A stretch of 64,000 nt of DNA from Bacillota bacterium (GTDB lineage Bacteria > Bacillota > DTU025 > MWDF01), in assembly GCA_029565935.1 (NCBI GenBank), contig JAKQNF010000001.1, positions 58,360 through 122,359 on the forward strand. Reading direction: 5' to 3'. Position 1 is the stretch's first letter, and every line of letters begins with the position of its first letter. Of this stretch, positions 25,496 through 32,272 are shown piece after piece. The translations under genes were made by a program, and so were the position numbers. Under the pieces are notes generated by a model. That model was given only the letters and a program-made list of their open reading frames with translations, made no database searches and was not told the DNA's origin.

Positions 25496-25500
25496 ATAAT
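25495..25500 (+). promoter_or_regulatory. -10 element of recA
   Basis: Perfect TATAAT with no recognisable -35. A start about 7 bases downstream gives a leader of about 30 bases to the TTG at 25538. Confidence 0.5.
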
Positions 25501-25537
25501 CTAGACGGTAAGTTCCTCCATGAAAGGGGAGTTTCGA

Positions 25538-26575
25538 TTGTCCGACAGGCAGAAAGCTTTAAACGCGGCTTTGGCTCAGCTGGAGAAGGAATACGGCAAA
25601 GGCGCCATAATGAGGATGGGAGACGCAGACATCAAGGCCGTCGACGTGATACCGAGCGGCTCTATCGCGCTTGATATCGCCCTAGGAGTGGGCGGGTTCC
25701 CCAGAGGCAGGGTGATAGAGGTATTCGGCCCCGAGGCGTCCGGCAAGACCACAGTGGCGCTGCATGCAATAGCTCAGGCACAAATCGCAGGAGGCATAGC
25801 CGCCTTCATAGACGCGGAGCACGCCCTGGATGCCAAATACGCAAAGAAGCTGGGAGTGGACATAGACAACCTGCTCGTATCACAACCGGATACCGGCGAG
25901 CAGGCTCTTGAGATAACGGAAGCCCTAGTGCGCAGCGGCGCGGTCGACATAGTGGTCGTTGACTCGGTTGCGGCTCTGGTGCCGAGGTCGGAGATCGAAG
26001 GCGAGATGGGGGATTCTTTCGTGGGCCTCCAGGCCAGGTTGATGTCCCAGGCATTGAGGAAGCTGACCGGGGCCATCTCGAAGTCGAACTCGTGCGTGAT
26101 CTTCATCAACCAGATCAGGGAGAAGGTAGGCATCATGTTCGGCAACCCCGAGGTCACTCCAGGAGGCAGGGCGTTGAAGTTCTACTCCTCCGTACGCATC
26201 GAGGTCAGGAGGATAGAATCCCTTAAGCAGGGCTCCGAGATGGTCGGCAACCGCACTCGGGCGAAGATAGTGAAGAACAAGGTGGCCCCCCCGTTCAAGG
26301 AGGCCGAGTTCGACATCATCTACGGAGAGGGCATATCCAAGGAAGGCTCCCTCATAGACATAGGCGAGGCCAACGGCATCATAATAAAGAGCGGTGCATG
26401 GTTCTCCTACGGCGACACAAGACTGGCACAGGGCCGCGAGAACACCAGGCAGCTGCTCAAGACCAACAAGGAACTGTCTGACGAGATCGAATTGAAGATC
26501 AAGGAGAAGCTGGGCCTGCACTGGGGCGGTACCGGCGTTCAGCCTGAGGGCGGGGATTCGGCCGCCAAGGCCTGA
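25538..26575 (+). CDS. recA: Recombinase RecA
   Basis: 345-residue strand-exchange ATPase and SOS co-protease. Walker [10 protein letters not shown], Walker [10 protein letters not shown] and loop 2 [15 protein letters not shown] are canonical; no intein interrupts the gene. The start is best placed at TTG 25538 ([12 protein letters not shown]), since GGGGAG at 25526-25531 is well spaced and the N-terminus then matches other RecA proteins; the ATG at 25520 would put a start inside an almost absent leader. A LexA-like box lies upstream. recX follows after 2 bases. Confidence 0.97.
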   Translation: MSDRQKALNAALAQLEKEYGKGAIMRMGDADIKAVDVIPSGSIALDIALGVGGFPRGRVIEVFGPEASGKTTVALHAIAQAQIAGGIAAFIDAEHALDAKYAKKLGVDIDNLLVSQPDTGEQALEITEALVRSGAVDIVVVDSVAALVPRSEIEGEMGDSFVGLQARLMSQALRKLTGAISKSNSCVIFINQIREKVGIMFGNPEVTPGGRALKFYSSVRIEVRRIESLKQGSEMVGNRTRAKIVKNKVAPPFKEAEFDIIYGEGISKEGSLIDIGEANGIIIKSGAWFSYGDTRLAQGRENTRQLLKTNKELSDEIELKIKEKLGLHWGGTGVQPEGGDSAAKA

Positions 26576-26577
26576 AG

Positions 26578-27042
26578 ATGAAGAAAGACCCCTTGAAGGA
26601 GGCAGTCAGGTACCTCTCCGTCCGTTCGAGGTCGGAAGCAGAAGTGAGGGCCTACCTCGCCAGGAGGGGCCACGACTCCGGACCTGCTGGTGATGCGGTG
26701 GACGCCTTGAAGTCCGAGCGGCTCCTGGGAGATGAGGCGGCTGCGGGAAGATGGGCCGAGGAGCTGGCTTCATCGGGCAGGATGGGCAGGATGATGGCGC
26801 TACATAAGCTCATCGAGAGGGGAATTCCCAAGGACCTTGCAGAATCGGCTGTGGATAGGGCATGGTCCGGGGTCGATGAGGTAGAGGCGGCAGTCAGGCT
26901 CTTGGGGAAGGCGTACGGGAAGAAGAAGGAAAAGGACAGGAATGAGCGAGCTAGGGCTTCGAGGTTCCTGGGTTCGAAGGGTTTCGGATCGGACGTGATC
27001 GCGAAGGCCATAAGAGCAGCGTACAGTACCGAAGAACAGTGA
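26578..27042 (+). CDS. recX: Regulatory protein RecX
   Basis: 154-residue three-helix-repeat protein that modulates RecA filaments. The N-terminal YLSVRSRSEAEVRAYLARRG repeat is diagnostic, and two further repeats follow. It is placed directly after recA and probably co-transcribed. A 15-bp hairpin follows 5 bases after the stop. Confidence 0.88.
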   Translation: MKKDPLKEAVRYLSVRSRSEAEVRAYLARRGHDSGPAGDAVDALKSERLLGDEAAAGRWAEELASSGRMGRMMALHKLIERGIPKDLAESAVDRAWSGVDEVEAAVRLLGKAYGKKKEKDRNERARASRFLGSKGFGSDVIAKAIRAAYSTEEQ

Positions 27043-27047
27043 TATGC

Positions 27048-27083
27048 CAGCTGGACATCCTATTTGACTAGGATGTCCAGCTG
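27048..27083 (+). terminator. Hairpin terminator after recX
   Basis: Perfect 15-bp stem: CAGCTGGACATCCTA at 27048-27062 with its complement at 27069-27083, loop TTTGAC. The following TTGTATTGTTAT is T-rich but interrupted. Confidence 0.75.
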
Positions 27084-27156
27084 TTGTATTGTTATCTTTG
27101 TAGCAATGTCTACGAAATTCGACGTGAAAATAACGGCAGGCCATGCCCTGCGTGGC

Positions 27157-27182
27157 AAAAGGCCTTTTCAGATCTTTGAAAA
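27157..27182. promoter_or_regulatory. Nested palindromes just upstream of rny
   Basis: AAAAGGCCTTTT at 27157-27168 is a perfect 12-bp palindrome. Its TTTTCA end (27165-27170) also forms an inverted repeat with TGAAAA at 27177-27182, so two mutually exclusive hairpins are possible beside the ribosome binding site. An operator or leader switch is possible. I see no clear promoter in 27084-27156. Confidence 0.4.
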
Positions 27183-28739
27183 TTGGAGGTGTGTTTACTG
27201 GATACGGCAATTGTCATAGGCATTACGGCAGCCGCTGGCTGTATAGGATTCGCGGCAGGATATATCCTCAGGAAGCGATTCTCTGAGAGGAAGATAGGAA
27301 GCGCCGAGGACCGTGCCAGGGAGATAATGGCAGAAGCACAGCGGGCAGGAGAGGCAGAAAGGCGCGAACTGCTCCTGGAAGCCAAGGAAGAGGCCCACAA
27401 GATGAGGGCCGAGGCCGACAGGGAGAATAAGGAAAGGCGCCTAGAGGTCCAGAGAGTCGAAAGAAGGCTCATCCAGAGAGAAGAGACGATCGATAGGAAA
27501 ACGGAAAGCCTCGAGAAGAAGGAGAACGAACTAGAAAGACGCGACAGGGAGCTTAAGAGGCTCGAGCAGGACATCAATGAAGCTTACGATAAACACAGGG
27601 CGGAACTGGAACGAATCAGCGGACTTACGAGCGAGCAGGCCAAGGCGGAGTTGCTCAAGGAAGTTGAAACGGAAATTAGGCATGATGCGGCTATCATGAT
27701 CAAAGAAATAGAAGGACAGGCCAAGGACGAAGCTGACAAGAAGTCCAGGGAGATAATCACACAGGCCATACAAAGGTGCGCAGCCGAGCACGTGACGGAG
27801 ACGACGGTGTCGGTGGTGCCCCTTCCCAGCGATGAGATGAAAGGCAGAATCATCGGCAGGGAGGGCAGGAACATAAGGGCGCTCGAGACTTTGACGGGCG
27901 TCGATCTGATAATAGACGACACCCCGGAGGCTGTGATTCTATCCAGCTTCGACCCCGTAAGGAGGGAAGTGGCGAGGATCGCCCTCGAAAGGCTGATACA
28001 AGACGGCCGCATTCAACCCGCCAGGATAGAGGAAATGGTAGAAAGGGCCCAGAAGGAAGTAGACGCCGTAATAAGGGACGAAGGCGAAAGGGCCATACTG
28101 GAGACCGGCGTGATAGGCCTCCATCCCGAGCTACAGAAGCTCCTCGGCAGGCTGAGGTTCAGGACCAGCTACGGCCAGAACGTGCTCAACCACTCGATCG
28201 AGGTGGCCAGGCTGGCGGGGACCATGGCTTCTGAGCTGGGCGCCGATGTCACCCTTGCCAAGAGGGCCGGCCTTCTGCACGACATAGGGAAGGCCATAGA
28301 CCACGAAGTAGAAGGGCCCCACGTGACCATAGGGGCCGACCTTGCGAGGAAGTACAGGGAATCGGCGCTGGTCATAAACGGCATAGAATCCCACCACGGC
28401 GACATAGAGCCCGCCAGCGTAGAGGCAGTCCTGGTGCAAGCGTCCGACGCCATATCGGCGGCAAGGCCCGGCGCAAGGCGCGAGACGCTGGAGACTTATA
28501 TAAAGAGGCTCGAAAAGCTTGAGGAGATAGCGGATTCATACGAAGGGGTCGATCGCGCATTTGCTATCCAGGCCGGTCGCGAGATCCGCATAATGGTAAA
28601 ACCCGAAAAGATTGACGATTATGCGACCGTGACCTTGGGCAAGGACATAGCGAAAAGGATAGAAGGAGAGCTCGAGTACCCCGGACAGATCAAGGTGACC
28701 ATAATTCGGGAGACGAGGGCAGTAGACTTCGCGAAATAA
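27183..28739 (+). CDS. rny: Ribonuclease Y
   Basis: Membrane-anchored endoribonuclease that starts decay of many mRNAs. N-terminal membrane span (about residues 7-28), long charged coiled coil (30-200), KH domain with [12 protein letters not shown], and HD domain with [10 protein letters not shown] and SHHGD metal ligands; about 518 residues, as usual. The start is unclear: TTG at 27183 overlaps the Shine-Dalgarno GGAGGTG (27185-27191), which instead points to a start near 27195-27200, where only CTG (27198) lies in frame. The true N-terminus is therefore probably a few residues shorter. Close to the Bacillus protein over most of its length. Confidence 0.95.
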   Translation: MEVCLLDTAIVIGITAAAGCIGFAAGYILRKRFSERKIGSAEDRAREIMAEAQRAGEAERRELLLEAKEEAHKMRAEADRENKERRLEVQRVERRLIQREETIDRKTESLEKKENELERRDRELKRLEQDINEAYDKHRAELERISGLTSEQAKAELLKEVETEIRHDAAIMIKEIEGQAKDEADKKSREIITQAIQRCAAEHVTETTVSVVPLPSDEMKGRIIGREGRNIRALETLTGVDLIIDDTPEAVILSSFDPVRREVARIALERLIQDGRIQPARIEEMVERAQKEVDAVIRDEGERAILETGVIGLHPELQKLLGRLRFRTSYGQNVLNHSIEVARLAGTMASELGADVTLAKRAGLLHDIGKAIDHEVEGPHVTIGADLARKYRESALVINGIESHHGDIEPASVEAVLVQASDAISAARPGARRETLETYIKRLEKLEEIADSYEGVDRAFAIQAGREIRIMVKPEKIDDYATVTLGKDIAKRIEGELEYPGQIKVTIIRETRAVDFAK

Positions 28740-28748
28740 TATATGGGA

Positions 28749-28780
28749 CTAAGGCCGGACGGATTTACGCCCGGCCTTAG
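28749..28780 (+). terminator. Hairpin after rny, weak terminator
   Basis: CTAAGGCCGG at 28749-28758 pairs with CCGGCCTTAG at 28771-28780 (10 bp, 12-base loop). No T-run follows, so readthrough into the next gene is likely. Confidence 0.5.
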
Positions 28781-28812
28781 GACAATTCCAAGACAAGAAT
28801 GGAGGGGAGAAT

Positions 28813-29367
28813 ATGAGGGATCAAAACAGACAGGACTATGAACCGGCTAACAGCGGCATCGGCCTTCTGTTCTCCCTGCTGACCAGGCACAGCGAAATCT
28901 GTTCCGCCCAGTATTCGCCAGACGACACAAGGTTGGGTATGTCGTTCCTCATCTGCAGGAAGGTGACCCAGGACGAGATAGACGCGCTCAGGAACCGCAT
29001 GGCATACAGCATAGACGCCATATGGGACATACTGAGGATGCCTTCAGACGGCAGGATCGAGCTCAAGGTCGAGGAACTTGGTGAATACACGAGGCTTTCG
29101 ATGCTCAGGGACATTGCCAGCCTCACCAGCGAGGAGATCGCCCTTATAGTAGGCATCATGGAGGAATTCTTCGAGACTGCCCTGCTTAAGGACACCCAGG
29201 ATGAGGACATCATCGATTCGCTTCCGAGCGACGATACGATAAACAACATGCTCATCGACGTCAAGACGTCGACCGGAGAGAAGGACATAATCGGCTACAG
29301 GGACGAAGGAAGGATAGTGGTTTTTGACAAGCCCCTCATCGCAGGGAAGGGGGCCGCTGTGAAGTGA
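28813..29367 (+). CDS. Protein of unknown function between rny and ymdB
   Basis: 184 residues, acidic, no signal peptide or membrane span, so cytoplasmic. Not recognised. Residues about 14-110 look like one alpha/beta domain (opening SGIGLLFSLLTRHSEI, then LGMSFLICRKVTQDEID and an IELKVEELGEYTRLSML segment). A helical stretch at 105-135 and a short C-terminal beta part ending in RIVVFDKP follow. GGAGGGGAG sits at a good distance before the ATG, so the gene looks real. Its stop overlaps the ymdB start by four bases (GTGA), indicating coupled translation. Other bacteria often have spoVS at this place; this protein shows no resemblance to SpoVS that I can see. Confidence 0.75.
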   Translation: MRDQNRQDYEPANSGIGLLFSLLTRHSEICSAQYSPDDTRLGMSFLICRKVTQDEIDALRNRMAYSIDAIWDILRMPSDGRIELKVEELGEYTRLSMLRDIASLTSEEIALIVGIMEEFFETALLKDTQDEDIIDSLPSDDTINNMLIDVKTSTGEKDIIGYRDEGRIVVFDKPLIAGKGAAVK

Positions 29368-30137
29368 AGGTGGCTTTCTTCGGGGACGTAGTCGGCAAAC
29401 CAGGCAGGACGGCGCTGGAGGACGGCATAAAGGTCGCAAGGTCCGAAGGCGCTGATTTTATAATCGTCAACGGTGAGAATGCCTCAGGAGGCATAGGCCT
29501 CACTCCTGAGAACGCCGAGCAGCTCCTGGATATGGGGATAGACTTGATCACGACGGGAAACCATGTCTGGGGCAAGAAGGAGATGGTCGACAAGATCGTC
29601 TCCATGGACAAGGTCATAAGGCCTGCGAACTACCCACCCGGGGTTCCTGGGAGGGGTTTTGCGGTAATAAGGTCTAATTCGTTCAGGCTGGCCGTCATAA
29701 ACCTCCAGGGCAGGGTCTTCATGGGCGGCAACGATTGCCCGTTCAGGAAGGCGGACGAGATAATAGAGAGCTTGAGCATGGATGCGGACGCGATAATCGT
29801 CGATTTCCACGCAGAGGCCACGTCAGAGAAGAACGCCCTGGGAATCTACCTTGACGGTAGGGCCGCCGCAGTCCTAGGAACCCACACGCACATACAGACC
29901 GCCGATGAGAGGGTGCTTCCAAACGGGACTGCGTACATCACAGATGTCGGCATGTGCGGACCGATGGATTCCGTCATCGGGATGGAAAGCAGGACCGTGA
30001 TACCAAGGTTCCTGACCGGCATGCCTACCAAGTTCGAGGTCGGTGGAGGCAGGGCGATGGTCAACGCCGTGATGATTGACATCGACCACTCTACCGGAAA
30101 ATCCAGGTCAATCGAGAGGATTAACTACACCCTCTAG
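29364..30137 (+). CDS. ymdB: YmdB-family metallophosphoesterase (TIGR00282)
   Basis: 257-residue calcineurin-like phosphoesterase; the Bacillus relative hydrolyses 2',3'-cAMP and affects biofilm and motility decisions. Metal-site motifs: FFGDVVGKPGR, NGENASGGIG, TTGNHVWGKKE, DFHAEATSEK and GTHTHIQT. Start GTG at 29364 overlaps the stop of the upstream gene. The rny-ymdB pairing is conserved in Firmicutes, linking it to RNA metabolism. A strong terminator follows. Confidence 0.92.
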   Translation: MKVAFFGDVVGKPGRTALEDGIKVARSEGADFIIVNGENASGGIGLTPENAEQLLDMGIDLITTGNHVWGKKEMVDKIVSMDKVIRPANYPPGVPGRGFAVIRSNSFRLAVINLQGRVFMGGNDCPFRKADEIIESLSMDADAIIVDFHAEATSEKNALGIYLDGRAAAVLGTHTHIQTADERVLPNGTAYITDVGMCGPMDSVIGMESRTVIPRFLTGMPTKFEVGGGRAMVNAVMIDIDHSTGKSRSIERINYTL

Positions 30138-30161
30138 AAGAAAACGATATCTAGCTGCGAT

Positions 30162-30192
30162 GACGCCATTTCATGAGATGGCGTCTTTTTTT
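30162..30192 (+). terminator. Intrinsic terminator after ymdB
   Basis: GACGCCAT at 30162-30169 pairs with ATGGCGTC at 30178-30185, followed by seven T residues. It isolates the rny group from the division cluster. Confidence 0.92.
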
Positions 30193-30241
30193 ATTGTCCA
30201 TGAAGGATTTCCTGCTTGGACATAGAATTGATGTAGCAAGG

Positions 30242-30267
30242 TGGAGTGAAGTGGTGTAGAATGGAGT
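30242..30267 (+). repeat. Three direct repeats at 10-bp spacing before mraZ (MraZ-box-like)
   Basis: TGGAGT (30242), TGGTGT (30252) and TGGAGT (30262) recur exactly every 10 bases, just upstream of the mraZ ribosome binding site AGGAGGTGGG. E. coli MraZ binds TGGGN repeats with 5-base spacers, that is the same 10-base period, in its own promoter. A -10-like TAGAAT at 30257-30262 overlaps the array. Autoregulation of the cluster by MraZ is inferred. Confidence 0.6.
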
Positions 30268-30285
30268 AAACCAGGAGGTGGGACG

Positions 30286-30729
30286 GTGTTCATTGGAGAG
30301 TACAGGCACTCGCTTGACGACAAGAACAGAATCATCGTCCCGTCGAAGTTCCGCTCCGAGCTCGATGGCAAGTTCATAGCCACCAGGGGCCTGGACGGAT
30401 GCCTCGCATGCTTCCCGGTGGAAGAGTTCAGTAAGTACATCTCCACTATCACATCAATGCCCGTCGAGAGGAAAGAGGTAAGGCAATACCTGCGCACGAT
30501 CTCGGCTAACGCCGTTGAGTGCGACCTGGACAGCCAGGGCAGGGTAGTCCTGCCGCAGAAGCTCCGCGAGATGGCCAACATCAAGCGAGACATAGTCATA
30601 ACGGGCGCGCTGAATCGTTTCGAGGTCTGGGCGCAAGAGGACTACGGCAGATATGAGGAAGAGACTTCCCCGTTGTATGAAAAACTGGCCGAAGACCTTG
30701 CGGATATGGGCCTCAAGGGCAGCTTATGA
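30286..30729 (+). CDS. mraZ: Transcriptional regulator MraZ
   Basis: 147-residue protein of two AbrB-like SpoVT/MraZ swapped-hairpin domains: the first opens FIGEYRHSLDDKNRI, the second contains NAVECDLDSQGRVVLP. MraZ is the first gene of the division and cell-wall cluster and a DNA-binding autoregulator in E. coli and Mycoplasma. Start GTG at 30286 behind AGGAGGTGGG. It overlaps rsmH by four bases. The 10-bp-spaced repeats just upstream are its likely operator. Confidence 0.95.
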   Translation: MFIGEYRHSLDDKNRIIVPSKFRSELDGKFIATRGLDGCLACFPVEEFSKYISTITSMPVERKEVRQYLRTISANAVECDLDSQGRVVLPQKLREMANIKRDIVITGALNRFEVWAQEDYGRYEEETSPLYEKLAEDLADMGLKGSL

Positions 30730-31676
30730 AGACATTCGAACACGAGCCGGTGATGATCGGCGAAGTCTTTGAAATCCTAAACCTCAGGCCGGGCGGCATC
30801 TACATGGACTGCACGCTCGGAGGTGGAGGGCACGCCCTGAAAGCCGCCGGCATCCTTGGTCAGGGCGGCACGATCGTAGGCCTGGACGTGGACCAGGACG
30901 CTATCGAAGCGGCCCAGCAAAGGCTATCCGGCATAGACTGCGAGGCCTTCATAGAGAAGTCGTCCTACGTAAGGCTGGACGAGGTCCTCTACAAGCTAGG
31001 CATAGGCAAGGTGGACGCGGCACTGTTCGACCTCGGGGTAAGCTCTTTCCAGCTGGACGAGGCCGACAGGGGCTTCACTTACAGGGAGGACGCCCCGCTC
31101 GACATGAGGATGGACAGATCAGCCACGGTAACGGCAGCCAGCATAGTCAACGAAGCGGACGAGAGAAGGCTGGTTCGGCTCATAAGGGATTTCGGCGAGG
31201 AGCGGTGGGCGGCGAGGATAGCGCGTTTCATAGCCGATTACAGGATCAAGACCCGCATCGAGACGACAAGCCAGCTGATAGGCATAATCGAAGCAGCAAT
31301 CCCTAAAAGCGCCAGGGAGAAGGGACAGCACCCAGCAAGGCGGACGTTCCAGGCACTGAGGATCGCGGTGAACACGGAGCTGGAAAACATAAGCAAGGCC
31401 CTCCCCAAGGCGATAGAAGCGCTGAGGCCGGGCGGGCGGCTGGTCGTTCTCAGCTACCATTCTCTCGAGGACAGGATAGTAAAGAACATATTCAGGGACT
31501 CGGAGAACCCATGCACATGCCCGCCGGACATTCCGGTTTGCGTATGCGGGCTGAGGCCGTCGGTGAAAGTCTTAACCAGGAAACCGGTCCTTCCAAGCGA
31601 GGCGGAGATAGCGCAGAACCAAAGGGCCAGGAGCGCGAAGCTCAGGGCGGTCGAGAAAATCTCTAACCAGGAGTGA
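30726..31676 (+). CDS. rsmH: 16S rRNA m4C1402 methyltransferase RsmH
   Basis: 316-residue SAM-dependent enzyme that methylates N4 of C1402 in the ribosomal decoding centre. HEPVMIGEV at the start, the SAM motif DCTLGGGGH, DLGVSSFQLDEADRGFTYR and HSLEDRIVK near the end are all diagnostic. ATGA overlap with mraZ. Second gene of the cluster, as usual. Confidence 0.96.
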   Translation: MKTFEHEPVMIGEVFEILNLRPGGIYMDCTLGGGGHALKAAGILGQGGTIVGLDVDQDAIEAAQQRLSGIDCEAFIEKSSYVRLDEVLYKLGIGKVDAALFDLGVSSFQLDEADRGFTYREDAPLDMRMDRSATVTAASIVNEADERRLVRLIRDFGEERWAARIARFIADYRIKTRIETTSQLIGIIEAAIPKSAREKGQHPARRTFQALRIAVNTELENISKALPKAIEALRPGGRLVVLSYHSLEDRIVKNIFRDSENPCTCPPDIPVCVCGLRPSVKVLTRKPVLPSEAEIAQNQRARSAKLRAVEKISNQE

Positions 31677-31683
31677 AGCTTCC

Positions 31684-32253
31684 ATGAGGATATATGCAGA
31701 TTCAAGGCCGATAGCCATAAAGAGACGCAGAAGGGCCGTAAAAAGGAGCGACAACAGGGCGGCGAGGCGCGCGAAAGCATCGAATCCCAACTCCATGATG
31801 CTCTCGGTTTCTGCTATAATATTCGTCGCGGTGCTCATAGCCATGGGATACCTTGCGCAACGCTCCGCGGTCATCTCGGCATATTCGCAGATAGACGCCC
31901 TTGAGACGCAGATCGCCGGACTCAAGCAGGTGTATAACGAGAAGAGCATGGAGCTCGCGGAGCTTAGCTCAATGGCCGAGATCGAAAAGGCGGCAAGGGA
32001 GAAGCTCGGTATGGTGGATACGACGAACACCGCCCTGCTTCTGAAGGAGAAGGCAGCCGAGAAGCCGGCAGCGACCGAACAGAAGACCGCCTCGGAAGGG
32101 CCGAAAGGCATAGCGAGGCTCGAGATTGAAGTTCCGACCGTGCTAGCAATATTCGGTTCCTGGCTCAAGAGCACGGCGATAAGCGCGACTTCCAGCATGA
32201 TATCCACCTGGCACGCGAACGCCAACGGGAGCTTGCCGGAAGTACTGCAGTGA
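31684..32253 (+). CDS. ftsL: FtsL-like septum protein with unusual C-terminal extension
   Basis: 189 residues. A very basic N-terminus (to about 33), one membrane span (about 38-60) and an extracellular coiled coil (62-105, with AEIEKAAREKLGM typical of FtsL/DivIC) identify a bitopic divisome protein that pairs with FtsQ and a DivIC/FtsB partner to activate FtsWI. Usual FtsL is about 100-130 residues; here a Lys/Ala/Glu-rich linker and a hydrophobic segment (about 145-170, VPTVLAIFGSWLK) follow. Position between rsmH and the PBP gene is the standard ftsL slot. The extension has no assigned role. Confidence 0.8.
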   Translation: MRIYADSRPIAIKRRRRAVKRSDNRAARRAKASNPNSMMLSVSAIIFVAVLIAMGYLAQRSAVISAYSQIDALETQIAGLKQVYNEKSMELAELSSMAEIEKAAREKLGMVDTTNTALLLKEKAAEKPAATEQKTASEGPKGIARLEIEVPTVLAIFGSWLKSTAISATSSMISTWHANANGSLPEVLQ

Positions 32254-32272
32254 TGCTTGGGGTTGATCCGAT

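Noticed and set aside
25538..26575. Intein in recA
   Set aside because: The RecA reading frame is continuous and normal in length with all motifs adjacent.
30194..30228. TTGTCC/TAGAAT as the mraZ promoter
   Set aside because: Spacing is 23 bases, too long; the -10-like TAGAAT at 30257 inside the repeats is a better candidate but lacks a -35.
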